A stretch of DNA of 64,000 bases from Bettongia penicillata ogilbyi. Its lineage: Eukaryota; Chordata; Mammalia; Diprotodontia; Potoroidae. The position numbers and the translations under genes are program-made. Below, piece after piece: positions 10,519 to 21,479 of this stretch. Positions within the stretch are counted from its first letter, which is position 1. Each line of letters starts with the position of its first letter. The DNA lies in NCBI GenBank assembly GCA_023548195.1, contig JAJHZJ010000532.1:1506725-1570724 (forward strand). Reading direction: 5' to 3'. The notes beneath the pieces were generated by a model. The model had not been told where the DNA came from and did not search any database. It worked only from the letters and a program-made list of their open reading frames with translations.

Positions 10519-11084
10519 GGAAGTAGCCATTTTTGGGAGGTCTTTCCAGGATGACCCCTGGGGTAACTCCAGGGAGCCTCCCGAGGAGAGCCTGTACCTG
10601 GGTTTCCACTTCTCCATCTTTTGGAGACGACCCCGAGGGCCAGAAAAACTCAGCAGCTGAGAGCGATTTTAAGGTGGACTCTAGGGGAGGGGGTCGTCTC
10701 CCCTTCTCCCTGGGGAGATTGCCACGTCATTACACCCCATCATCGTTTACCGCTACTGACGACCCCAGGACCCGGCAGTGCGTTTTAACCATTCACCGCC
10801 CCTTCCCCCCAGGGAGGCAGGGAGGGGCAGAGGGGCAGGGAGGAGTCTCCCTCCACCTGGCCTACAGGTGAGCCCGCCGTGTCACACCTGCTTCCTGTCG
10901 CCGGCACCGTTCAACCAGGCTACGGATAAGGCCCCACGATCCAATCGCGAACCCCGTCCCTTCCGGGGCTGAGCCCCTTCCCTGCTCCCTCCCTCCGCGC
11001 TCCCATCCCCATTCCCGACTGAGCTCCCGCGAAAACCCGGAGCGGCGGAGCAGCGCCCAGGACGGGCAGGCGCCCCGGGCGCAG

Positions 11085-11122
11085 CGCGCATGCTCAGTAG
11101 CTGGGCCCGCTGGGTCGCCAAT
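11085..11122. promoter_or_regulatory. NRF1-like site and CCAAT box
   Basis: CGCGCATGCTCA (11085-11096) matches the NRF1 consensus YGCGCAYGCGCR with one mismatch. CCAAT at 11118-11122 is a possible NF-Y site. Both lie 165-200 bp upstream of the SCAMP1 ATG, where core promoter elements are expected. Confidence 0.5.
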
Positions 11123-11184
11123 AGGAGGCCGTCGCGCCGGCCGGGATCGGCTCCGCGGCGGCGGCGACGTGAGCGCGCAAGGGG

Positions 11185-11211
11185 GGCGGCGGCGGCGGCG
11201 GCGGCGGCGGC
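11185..11211 (+). repeat. (GGC)9 trinucleotide repeat, probably in the SCAMP1 5' UTR
   Basis: Nine perfect GGC units are followed by ATC and further interrupted GGC units up to about 11240, 75-100 bp before the start codon. Depending on the transcription start, the tract would be transcribed as a GC-rich leader. Confidence 0.9.
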
Positions 11212-11286
11212 ATCGGCGGCAGCCTCGGCGGCGGCATCTCCCTGTCTGTGCCCCTGGGCCCTCCGCTGGCCGACGCCGCGAGCGAG

Positions 11287-11343
11287 ATGTCGGATTTCGA
11301 CAGCAACCCGTTCGCGGACCCGGATCTCAACAACCCCTTCAAG
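11287..11343 (+). CDS. SCAMP1: SCAMP1 coding exon 1 (residues 1-19)
   Basis: This 57-nt coding segment translates to MSDFDSNPFADPDLNNPFK and ends on a whole codon (phase 0) at a consensus donor, AAG|GTGAGC. It carries two NPF motifs, at residues 7-9 and 16-18. NPF tripeptides in the cytosolic N-terminus of SCAMPs bind EH-domain endocytic proteins of the Eps15/intersectin type (family knowledge). The start ATG is in fair Kozak context (G at -3, T at +4) and matches the N-terminus known for SCAMP1. The exon sits inside a CpG island and its codons are GC-rich, unlike the later exons. Confidence 0.97.
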
Positions 11344-11705
11344 GTGAGCGGCCTGGCCGGCGTTCCCTCCCCCGCCCCCCCGCCGGCCCCCGGCGGACGC
11401 GGCTCCGCGGGGACCCCGGCACAAGTTTCGGTGCTCGATCCCGCGCCCTCCCGGGCGGGGGCAGGCCCGCGGGGGGCTCAGCCTCCTCGCGGCCCCGGGG
11501 GTTTGCTGGCGTTTAGGGGAGAGGGGTCGTGACCCCCCGAGGAGGGGCACCCGAGGGGGTGTGTGGAGGAGCAGAAAATGGCCAAGGGGGAGGGGCAGCG
11601 GGGGGTGCCGGGGTGAGGAGCCCAGGGGCGGGTTGTCATGGGGACCCGGGCGGGTGTCAGCGGGGGAGGGCGGGGAGCGGCTGCGTGGGAGCGGTGGGGA
11701 AGTGT

Positions 11706-11729
11706 GGAGGAGGAGGAGGAGGAGGAGGA
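11706..11729 (+). repeat. (GGA)8 microsatellite
   Basis: Eight perfect GGA units lie in the first few hundred bases of intron 1, within the CpG island. Confidence 0.9.
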
Positions 11730-11875
11730 GGGATGACAGGTAGTGCGTGGTGCGGGGAGAAGGGGCTTTTGTGTTTGCTGCTGCCTGGCACCGACTCTTC
11801 AGCCTTCTGCCATTGGGGGGGGCATCCTGAATCCTGACTTTAAGATAAAAGTTGATGAAATAAGTATTTTAAAAA

Positions 11876-11911
11876 CCCACCCCCGGACCCCCCCGCACCC
11901 CCCGCACCCCC
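11876..11911 (-). other. C-run cluster, potential G-quadruplex on the minus strand
   Basis: C runs of 3, 5, 7, 6 and 5 bases are separated by 1-3 nt (11876-78, 11880-84, 11888-94, 11898-903, 11907-11). The minus strand therefore reads as a strong G-quadruplex motif with very short loops, and the plus strand could form an i-motif. Confidence 0.6.
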
Positions 11912-14094
11912 ACCGCAAGTGAGTGAGGTCTTCACGGCGCCTCACCGGCCCGTGCCAGGTGAAACGGCGAGAACACTTTCCGAACTCTTGGCTTGGTGCG
12001 TCACCGCAGGCTCGTGGTCCTCCTCCTGCCCACCCCCTTGCCATGCTGGCTGAGGAGCAGCCAGGGAAGCCCCTTAGTTTTTTCAGCGAGCTGATAGCGT
12101 TTTATTTCATGGCAGCTGATGTCTCCTGGCTCTGTTTCCCGAAGGAGTGCTGCTGCTGTGTAGTGAAAGTGAATCCGACCCCTTTCCCTAGTCTGTTTAA
12201 CTTAGTTGTCCCTTGATTTCTCCGGGGTAATCTGTGTGCCTTTGCAATGACAGCGTGATTTTGCAAGTTTCTGTTGAGCTTTTTTTGTTTACATTCATGC
12301 TGATTTTATCTTGAATTAGGCATTTCCGAAGAAAAAATTCACTTTATGTTTAAGCCAAGGAATCCGTAACATTTATGTCGTCTTTAAATACAGCACTATT
12401 AATTGAGTTTCTAGCTCTTGTTTATGATTTGCGAGCTTTTTTCCCCGTTTAATATATTCCTCCCTAGATAATGTAGTAACATTAATATAATTTAGAAAAA
12501 AATTGTTCTTAACCACATGAAGTTATTTCAAAGTCTTCAGAAAAAGAATGTGAACATTTCTTAGTCTGTGACCTTTCCTGATACTGATTTAGAGAATTGA
12601 GAAGTGCGTCCTCCAACAGTTTTATTTCAGAGTTTTTTCTGCCTTTTCTCATAGGTTTGTTTGCTCCATCTAATGCATCTTTTCAGTTTGTCAGTAAATT
12701 TCTGTTGCATAGCCTACTGCTTTGTCATTATATTTTGCTCTGATTCTTTCCCCTTTTGACATTCAAACTTCTCAGTAATACCATGCCAAGGTAGTTTTAA
12801 GTAGTACCATTACATGTGGCATAGTTCAGTCATTTTAAAACTTAGCTACATTGTTACATTGTTACTATTGTTATTATTGTTAATACAAGGTAACCAGTTA
12901 ACCAAGGTAACATAGCTACTAAGTGTCAAGTGTCCAGAGGTCACTGATTGTTTAAGCTCAGAAAATGGTTAATATGTCATATGAGACAATTTATGTTAAA
13001 GTAAGACTTTTAGTTATTAGTTCAGGATCTTAATTTAGAACATTTTTACTTATATCTTCAATTTTCCACTCTTTTCATCTACATATCTTTTGCTCTTTCC
13101 AATATACTCCCACTATATTTGTCTTTTTACTCCTTTAACATTTCTTTAGTCATTTTTTCTTTTCCCAAAATTCTATATCCTCATTATATTTTTGTTCCTT
13201 TTTTTTAACTTTGGGTTTCTGTCCGCAGTTATTCATTTCTTAGAGCTCCCACTACTTAATCTAGGTGGGAACTAAACAAAATGTTCCCAGATCAATTTTC
13301 AGAACAAGTTTCCTTTCCAAACCTTACGATTCTTTCAGCCTTTGAATCCTTGCACAAAAGTTTTTGCTTTGAGATTTTCAGCCTCTTAATTACTTATTAC
13401 CTATTATGTATATTAAATATATTTTGTTTTCTTTTGTTCTTTTTTTTTTTTACTTTTTCTCAAATTAGTATTTCTATAACTGCTTTTCCCGTATGTTCAG
13501 AAGGTCTTGACAAGTATGATAAGTACTTGTTTGAATGTTGGCAATCAATGCAATTTCTGATATCTGGCTCAGTTTTTGCTTAGAGAATGTGGCAGTAACA
13601 TTGTGACATTAAAATTTTCAGGTTATTGTAAAATCACTCAGTTACTTTGATGATATAGTTCCTGTTTATATGATTCAGGTTTACAAAGTGAATTCTCCAA
13701 CACCCTTTATGTGCATACAGTTAGGAATTGTTTTAATTATGCTTGTTTATCATAAATGAAAATTTTGTCTTTAGACACATCCTGTGCTTAAGATTGGTGG
13801 CAACCTCAGGTACCCACCACAGAGAATAGAAGCCTTGCCACAGTGCTGCTGCCTCTCTCCCCAACCAATTCCTTAACTTGCCGGCATAGTGAGGCTAATC
13901 AGATAAATGATGCCAATGTTCTGGGAAAGGGTGTATCAAGCTACTCCACCATGGCTCTATGAATTCTGGTATTTTGAACTAAAATATCTCTTCTTGGGCA
14001 CCATTCAACTATGTTGTCTCCTCTTACAAGGTAAATTGCCCAGTGGTCAGCATTGTGCTCGGCGTATAATAAATGTTTGTTGTTCCATTGAACC

Positions 14095-14332
14095 GCAGTG
14101 TCTGCCTCTTGGTGACCCCATTGGGGTTTTCTTGGCAGAGATGCTGGAGTGGTTTGCTGTTTCTTTTCCAGCTCATTTTACAGATGAGCAACTGAGGCAA
14201 ATAGGGTTAAGTGACTTGCCCAAGGTCACAGAGAATCCCTGAGTGTCTGAGGCCACATTTGAACTTGGGAAGATCAGTTCTTTCACACTCTTGGCTCAGC
14301 ACTCTGCCCACCAAGCCACATAGCTGCCCTAA
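14095..14332 (-). repeat. tRNA-derived SINE with RTE-type tail
   Basis: The inverted tail (TGACCCCATTGGGGTTTTCT, GCAGAGATGCTGGAGTGG), the inverted core (TTAAGTGACTTGCCCAAGGT) and the inverted head (CACATAGCTGCCC) are all present. A 111-codon ORF reading into it is incidental. Confidence 0.85.
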
Positions 14333-14576
14333 TAAGTGTTTACTAAATGCTTTTTCTTTGATTTGGAAGAATGGCCAGAACTAAAGTGAGATTTGGAAAC
14401 TTCTCAGCTGCCATCTTCAGTTGACATCACCTTGTTTAAAGCAGAAGGAAAAAAGTGGAGCATTTCCATAAACAATAAATATTTGTTAGAATTAGATTTT
14501 TAAGAATATTTTTGAGTTTTACAAAGTCAATAAAAATAAACCCTTCTATTTTATATACAATAAAAAAAAACTGTCA

Positions 14577-14800
14577 AGAGACAGCATCTAGTAATGGATG
14601 GAGAGCTGGGCTCAGAGCCAGGAAGAGCTAAGTTCAAGTTCAAAGTCTGACATAAATTGACTATCACTTTAATCAAGTCAGCAGTCTACAGAACTGTTAC
14701 TTTAAGTTGCAGGGAAAGTGTGGGCCTGCATTGGTAGAAAAAGTTTCCTCACCTGAGAGCTGTCTAAACCAGTGAAGTCACAGATCCAGTCTCCCCTCTT
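14577..14800 (+). repeat. Marsupial-type SINE (TAAGTTGCAGGGAAAG tail family)
   Basis: GAGCTGGGCTCAGAGCCAGG, then GTTACTTTAAGTTGCAGG and GCATTGGTAGAAAAAGTTTC, matches a second SINE family also seen at 61700. Confidence 0.7.
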
Positions 14801-14944
14801 GGTCCCTATCTTTTTTTTAACCATACATGTGAAAAGCTAAGTAAATAATAGTGTAAGATGACATTATGAACATCACAAAGAAATAGGTGATTTTGTGCCT
14901 AATGAAGGTACCCTGTAATTGGAAGAAATCACAGAGGATTTAGA

Positions 14945-15310
14945 CAATAGTAAACATTTATTAAGCACCTGCTTTGTGGCAGGCCTGGTGCTAATCTCTG
15001 GGGATGCAAATAACTTTAAAAAAAAAAAAAAGACAACCCCTGTCCACAAGGAGCTTATAGTGGGGAGATGTCTTGGAAAAGCTGAAAAGGGTGGAGGCGA
15101 GGGAGGGCAGGGATAGGGAGGCTGCATGGTCAAGTCCCATTGAAGTATGGTAGTGCAAAGTAGTGCCATAGTAGGATTTAAATGGTCAAGGATTTTTAAA
15201 AATTCACTTCCAACCAAGTGCCTGTTATATACAGCACACTTGTTGAATAGGAATACACAGATGAAATAGGCCCTATTTCTTGTCTTCAAGGAGCCCACAT
15301 TCCTATCTAT
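14945..15310. repeat. Old dispersed repeat (family A 5' part), two fragments
   Basis: AAACATTTATTAAGCACCTG, GGCAGGCCTGGTGCTAATC and CAAGGAGCTTATAGTGGGG form one piece; a second piece (AACCAAGTGCCTGTTATATA, TCAAGGAGCCCACATTCC) follows at about 15195. A poly-A stretch lies at 15019. Confidence 0.5.
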
Positions 15311-15854
15311 GATAGAATAAATAACACAGATAACTTCTACAAGCTGAAGCGTAATGTGTATACTAGAAACACAAGCAGAGTGGTTATGGGGGGAATCTGA
15401 GAAGGTTCTAATTTAATGAACATTGAGCACTTATTATGTCTCAGATACACATAATATCCTTTCCTTTCCTTCAAGGAGCTTATATTTATTGGGATGGAAA
15501 AAGGGATACAGCTTGTGCACTGATAAGTAAATAGAAAGTATTTTTCTTTGAGGCTCACATGAGCTAACGAGGCTTTTTGCAAACTTTAAAAAGTTATGTA
15601 AATATCATTATCTAGAAGAATACAAGATAATTTTGAGAAAGAGCACTAACTAGGGAGATCAGGAAAGACCTTGTATAGGAAGTGGTGCCCATGCTGTGCT
15701 TTGGAGGAAACTATCCTTGTTTTCTGGACATGATTAACTCCCACTACAAACCTCCAGAGTCAGGACATAAAATTTGTATGCATAAAGTTTCATATAGAAG
15801 GGACGTCAGAACTGGGACTTGAAGGAAAGGAAAGATTTATGTAGACAAAGACAG

Positions 15855-16110
15855 TGGGAGGTACAGTGGAAGGCACACTGAGAATCATTGGTCAAATGCC
15901 ATCTCTGATGCTTATTTGCCAGAGTGCCTTTGGGTTAGTAACTTAACTTCCCTGAACCTCAGTTTTTCTTAACTCCCTGAACTTTAGTTTTTCTTATTGG
16001 TAAAATGAGACGTTTGGATGAAATGAGACGTTTGGATGAAATGAGACGTTTGGATGAGATGACCCTCTGAAATTCCTTGCAGCTCTAGATCTAGGTTCCT
16101 GTATGTGAAG
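15855..16110 (+). repeat. MIR/CORE-type SINE with internal tandem duplications
   Basis: A sense SINE copy in which the CCTGAACCTCAGTTTTTCTT segment is duplicated as an imperfect 25-bp tandem (15949-15997). The AAATGAGACGTTTGGATG segment occurs three times in perfect tandem (16003-16056). Confidence 0.85.
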
Positions 16111-16589
16111 ACCATCCTAGAGGTGGAAGACTGTTTGCTTGGAGGATGGCTTGTACAAAAGCACTGATGTGGTAGAGGACAGGAGATCAGGGAGAGGTAA
16201 ATGTCTACTTTAGGAGAAATAGGATGTGATAAATCTGGAAAGAAAGGTTGGAACTTCTAACCCATAGGATTACAAGACATTTGTCATAGAAGGAAACTTA
16301 TGGGTTCGTTTAATTCAAATCTCTTATTTTTACAGAAAAAGAAACAGGTGAAGAGCAGTTATAGTGGCAGAATGGGTTTGCTGCTTTCTTTTTCAGAATT
16401 TTCTTTACTATCTTATGTTGCTTTTATTGAGAGATAATGTTTATTTTTCTTTGTTTTAGTAGTTAGCTTTCACAATAATGTTGTCTTTAGAGCCCTTTCC
16501 ATTCAGCTGCTTGAATAGATTGTTTTGATAAATAAAGCCCCTTGGATGAGATTTTTAGGGAAATGTGTTAAATCAAGGTTCCATTTTAG

Positions 16590-16850
16590 GGACAACTAGG
16601 TGACATGGTGGATGGAGTGTTAGACCTGGAGTCAGAAAGAGCCAAGTTTCAATTTGTGTTGAGACACTGGGCAAATAACCTTAAAAGGCATTAACCTTTG
16701 TTTATTTCCTCAGCTGTAAAATGGGGATGATACTAGAATCTGCCTCATAGGATGGATGTGAGGATGAAATGAGATTTAAAAGGTTAAAAAGTACTTAGCA
16801 CAGTACCTGGCACATAATATGTGCTATATGAAATGTTATTATAATGATTG
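16590..16850 (+). repeat. MIR/CORE-type SINE
   Basis: Head GGACAACTAGGTGACATGG, then GACCTGGAGTCAGAAAGAG, TCAGCTGTAAAATGGGGATG and the end AGCACAGTACCTGGCACATA. This is one of the longer sense copies here. Confidence 0.85.
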
Positions 16851-17084
16851 TTATTAATTGTGAAAGAAATGAAAATTAATCCATTTATCTTATTTCAAAA
16901 TCCTTTGTTTAATATGGTTTATCCCACCTGTTCTACTCAATACCTTCATCTTAAAGGAAACTATTAATCTTTAATTTTATTTCTTACTAGATTATATCTC
17001 TAAGAGTATGTTCTTCATAAAATATTTGGTTTTGCTCTATTTTTGGTGTTTTTTAAGATTATCATGAGAATGACCTAGAATTTT

Positions 17085-17240
17085 ATGACCGAAAGGGATC
17101 TTAAAGATTATATGGTCCATCACCTTAATTTTGCACATGAGAAAACAGAGCCATAGTGATTCTGTCCCTGTCATGTAATTGGTGACAGAGTTGGAATTTC
17201 ATTCAGTCTCCTGACATCCTAGTCTTTGTTCTTGCCATTA
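17085..17240 (-). repeat. MIR-type SINE fragment
   Basis: CACATGAGAAAACAGAGCCA and AATTGGTGACAGAGTTGGAA correspond to the inverted MIR core. Confidence 0.6.
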
Positions 17241-18429
17241 TGCTTGCTTGCTTGTCTCAATTAGGACTAGACTGGATTGATATTTTGGTGTCTGGGTCTC
17301 TGTGAGACTTTTACAAGAGATTATTTTTAACTGTAGTTAACCACATAGTTTTTAGCTGTTTGGCCAGTGGGGCCCCTGATACTCTTATTTCTTCTGCAGT
17401 GTAGGTAGTATCCAGTTGGAGTAATGTGGTAAAACTTGATTTGTTGACTCCTGCCAAGTCTGCATCTTAAATGACCTGTTGGTAAAAGGACACTGCACTG
17501 CAGTTTAGAATCGACTCTTTGTTCTGTACAGGGTGGTTAGCTGAGGAAAGTTATTTGTCTTGATAAAAAAGAAACAACATTCAAAATATATTTGCATTGT
17601 CTCTAAAGTGATGTTTGTGAAGTTAATTCTCCCCAGAGAATGTTATTTTTATTAACTTTGTAAAACACAAGAATGAACATAGGATAAATGCAATTTTAGC
17701 AAAAAATTTGTGTAACAGAAAATGCTATTTGCAGGAATGAAGAAAGATTTTCTTCCCTTCACTTAGTGGTAATAGGACAAATGAGCTATCCTAAATATAA
17801 GATTATAAGATTGTGGCTATTTTTTGACTTATTGGCGTAATGTCTTTTTCTTTCTGTAATACGAAACTCAAGTATAGAGTGATTAAAAAAACATATTCAG
17901 TAATTTTCTTCAGTTACTTGTCAGAAATTGTTGTTGAAAAAATTTACATTTTGAAAAGATAAGATTTAAAGGAAATATTTCTGAGCAAACTTATTTCCAG
18001 TTCTGGTTGACACCTTTTAACATATCGTACATGTGATCAGAGTTGCATTATTTGATAGTTTTATTAATAAAATAAGTGTTAATTTACTTCATTAATCAAT
18101 TCATTGAAATTTGTTTCAAATAAAAGTTACAATTAAGTTCTTATTTTAAAATAACCTCTAGGGATATAAATAAAATCTTAACTAAATTTAAACATTCATT
18201 TAAAATGATCATTATATATACTATATGTATTCATGGAGATGTTTACATAAATGTTAAATGAAAAAAGCATAGCATGAAATACTATAGATACACACACTAT
18301 ATCTTTGTAAAATGTGTATGTATGTAGTAATAACATTAGGAGATAATTTTGAAGATTTATTCGGTTAGAATTTAGTATTTATTACATACTTGGGTAAAAT
18401 TATTTTATCTTTTTTTTTTTTCAATTTGG

Positions 18430-18635
18430 TCGTTAGAGAGGCAATGAAGTATAGTAGAGTGAGTGCTAGACTAGAAGTCAGGAGGACCTGAGTTCAAAGC
18501 CTACCTCAGACACTTGTTAGTGTTGTGATCCTGGGCATATCTTTAACGACTCGAGACCTCAGTTTTCTCATCTGCAAAATGAAGGACTTGATCTGGAACT
18601 TTATGTCTTTTTAGTTCTAAATCTATGATCTTTTT
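18430..18635 (+). repeat. MIR/CORE-type SINE
   Basis: GCTAGACTAGAAGTCAGGAG, GACCTGAGTTCAAAGCCTAC, the TCTCATCTGCAAAATGAAGG motif and a terminal T-rich tract identify a sense copy. Confidence 0.85.
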
Positions 18636-19039
18636 TTTTTTAAAGTAAGCATTGGTGTTCTAATTAAATAATAATGGTTTAAAAGGTGCACTTTCACTTT
18701 AGTTTGCCTTTTCAATGACTTGGCACTTAAAAAGAAAAGTTGGTTTTAAAAAGTCATCAGTGATTCAGATTTTCTTCTGTTTAACTTTCTAGTTATGATT
18801 AAATAAAATCAGACTTCTTGGATCATAGATTTAAAAAGTTGGAAGGAGCCTTGTAGGTTATCTGTAAGCTAATTGGGTTTCAGTCCACTCTCACTAGCTG
18901 GCACCAGACTACCAGACCAGATCCTGCAGTGGTGGTTGGATTTGTCAATTAAAAAATTACAGATAATTGACTTTGTGCTTGTAATCTATTAAACCTAGCA
19001 GGACCTTTTCAGATGAATTGTGTTCTTTTGCTTGGGAGA

Positions 19040-19550
19040 TTGATTTCTTGGTCCCAACTGTAAAGCTTTACATTATTTTGTTTCACATTATTAAATTCAA
19101 CCAAATATCCTGTCAAGATATTTTTTGATAATGACTCTGCCATCTACTGAGTAAGCTATCATTCCCAGATCTGTGCCATCTACAGATTTGATAAGCATAT
19201 CATCTGTACCTTTTAACAAAGTCCTTGATAAGTACCTTAAGCAGCATGGCCTGAGCACAGTTCCCTGAGAGCCTTCCATTATAAGATCTCATAACCACTA
19301 TCAACTGTTCTTTTGTTCCAGCCACTTGACCAGTTCTAGTTCTACCTGTCTTTACTGTTATTTATCCCATATTTCTCTATCGTCCGCAAGAATAACACTG
19401 AACCCTTTAACAGTACTTTTTAAAATTGTGGTTATATAGCATTCATTCTTCTGATCAGCAAGCTCAGTGTACCCTGTCAGAAAGGCATATGTAATTTGTC
19501 ATGACCTGGTCTTGATGTAGTCCTGCTAGGGAGCCTTTAAGTCTCTAGAT
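19040..19550 (-). repeat. L3/CR1-like LINE fragment
   Basis: GATCTGTGCCATCTACAGAT, TTTGATAAGCATATCATCTG, GTCCTTGATAAGTACCTTAA and TTTGTCATGACCTGGTCTTG follow the antisense order of an L3/CR1 reverse-transcriptase region. Confidence 0.65.
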
Positions 19551-19587
19551 TATGTGAATCTAGAGTCATGTGCTTTCCAGTAAAAAA

Positions 19588-19645
19588 AAATGGAATCTTA
19601 TGGAAGTGAATGTTGAAAACTAAAAATAAATTAATTAAAAAATTG
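19588..19645 (+). repeat. Extremely 5'-truncated L1 3' tail
   Basis: Only GGAATCTTATGGAAGTGAAT, GTTGAAAACTAAAAATAAAT and an AT tail remain: under 60 bp of the same L1 3' end seen at 950-1472. Confidence 0.7.
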
Positions 19646-19659
19646 TTTAAATTATTTAT

Positions 19660-19980
19660 TTTATTTTAACTTTCTGTTCATCCTTTGTTGCCAAGGAAGA
19701 CCATGACATCAGAGAAATGATATGACTTTCGCTTGACTTTGTTTTGAGTGAGGGTGGGCTGTGCAGGTCACCAGCCTCACTTCTCCTCCAGAGCCTTCTG
19801 AATCCAGTGACCAGATATTCATCAGGATGACTGGAGATGACCCAGATGAGGCAGTTGGGGTTAAGTGACTTGCCCAAGGTCACATAGCTAGTGAGTGTCA
19901 AGTGTCTGAGGTGAGATTTGAATTCAGGTCCTCCTGACTCCTGCACTGGTGCTCTATCAACTGTACCACCCAACTGCCCC
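19660..19980 (-). repeat. Marsupial tRNA-derived SINE, near full length
   Basis: Read inverted: tail side CCAAGGAAGACCATGACATC, body CAGGTCACCAGCCTCACTTC and GATATTCATCAGGATGACTG, core GTTAAGTGACTTGCCCAAGG, head CACCCAACTGCCCC. The same family is nested in the HAL1 at 59710. Confidence 0.9.
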
Positions 19981-21479
19981 TGTAATCCATCTATTTGTCA
20001 TTTCTTTCACTGGATGCAGCTAGTGTCTTCCTTCATATATCTTTTGTAGTTAGTTTGGAAGTTTATGATAGTCAAAATGACATATTCACTCAAAGTTGTC
20101 CTTAAAATATTGACTCTAGTTTACCTCTTTTTGTATCCCCAGAACTTAACAGAGCTGGCACATGGTCTGTGTTTAATAAATGGTTATCTCTTGATTGATT
20201 AAATGACATGAATGTTTTAAAAAATAGGATCTTGTTTTCATTCCACTGTTTAATTGTGTGAGTGTGAAGATGTGGCCTATGACTGAGTTCTGCAAAAGCC
20301 CATCCATCCTTTTCTTATATCATTAGATCCCTACTCTACATGTATAGACTATTTTAACAAAGATTTTTTAATGAATGAGAAAGTAGATAATGTTGATTAT
20401 TATTTCCCAATGTCTTAAAATTATCCTTTATTTAAAAAAATACCTTTTATGATCATTACTGTTTTTGTGGATTCTTTCCCTCTTTGAAACACCAAGAATT
20501 GATCCCCGACTACCTTGAAAATTGTCCACTTTCAGTATAGATTTTTCCTGCATGTACCTGGTCAGATCACTTTATTTTTGAGCGCCATTTCTGTTTACAC
20601 AGCTCTTGAAGGTTCTACAGTGTTACAGCCTCTCATCTAAGATGTTAGATGTTCCAAATGTAGGACTTTCAAAGATGGTAGTTGAGAAATTACTGACTGA
20701 TTTGTTCAATTGCTCATCTCTTTGTTTTATTATTTTCTTTTATAAATGCTTTTGGCATAATCTGGACTGATTATTTAACTTCCTATGGGATTCTTTTCCC
20801 TCCTGTGTGTGTTTTAGATGATTCTGCTGTAATAGTCTATTTGCCTCCTCAGCACTTTACAGATGAACTTGTATTCTAAACTAATATTTTCCTTATGTGT
20901 CCATGTCTTTCTACTTTGCTATTTCAAGTGTTTGCTGGGCGAGTCTGTTTCTGGATTTCTGTTAGCATTGCAGTAATGTTTGCTTGTTTGTTTTTTTTAA
21001 CATTATTGTAACTTCTAGAGAAATCTAACCAACGAGAGTCTTGGCTTTTATCTCTCATTTCTCTTAGGAGATTGTTAAAAATAGGTTAGATTGAACTATG
21101 GCAGTTACGTCTGACTGAGTCCTCTACTCTTTGTCTTGTTCTAATTGGGTTTGATTTTTTTTAACCTTTGCTCTAATGAGTACATCATGTGACTGTAAGT
21201 AGGCAGTTAATTCTGAAATGTTTTGCATACGTATAGTGAGTTGTTTACTGGCTGTTAAGACCCTGTCAATTTCTTTTTGTGTGTGTGATGTTTGAAATGT
21301 TTTTTGAGTAATAATACCATCTATGACCATTTCTTTTTTTTGTGTGGCACCTTTCCCTTTTTAAGATACTGAAAATTGATCCCTGAGCTCCTTTAAAATT
21401 GTTTTCAGTACAGAGAGCTGTTTTTTTTTTTAATTCCATGTTCAGTGCTTTCCTATTTTTATCTTGTGAACTGTATTCT

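Larger units (their letters stand above)
10480..11780 (+). promoter_or_regulatory. SCAMP1: CpG-island promoter of SCAMP1
   Basis: GC and CpG content jump sharply here relative to the AT-rich flanks. The densest part, about 10880-11720, surrounds exon 1. No TATA box is seen near the expected start. Recognisable elements are a CRE/ETS pair at 10503-10518, CCAAT at 10941-10945 and 11118-11122, and an NRF1-like site at 11085-11096. This is the layout of a housekeeping, dispersed-start promoter. The transcription start itself cannot be read off; roughly 11130-11180 is a guess. Confidence 0.9.

Noticed and set aside
10882..11550. Long antisense ORF (222 codons) across exon 1 and the promoter
   Set aside because: It is Arg/Gly/Ala-rich and a product of the stop-poor CpG island; it overlaps the real exon in antisense and shows no domain.
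11090..11837. Several overlapping + strand ORFs in the CpG island
   Set aside because: They are low-complexity translations of GC-rich repeats (GGC, GGA). Only the 57-nt SCAMP1 frame matches a known protein.
13907..14242. 111-codon + strand ORF
   Set aside because: Its second half is an inverted SINE, so the frame is incidental.
18435..18560. tRNA-like sequences in SINE heads as candidate tRNA genes
   Set aside because: These are degenerate SINE promoters followed by CORE/MIR sequence; none keeps a complete cloverleaf.
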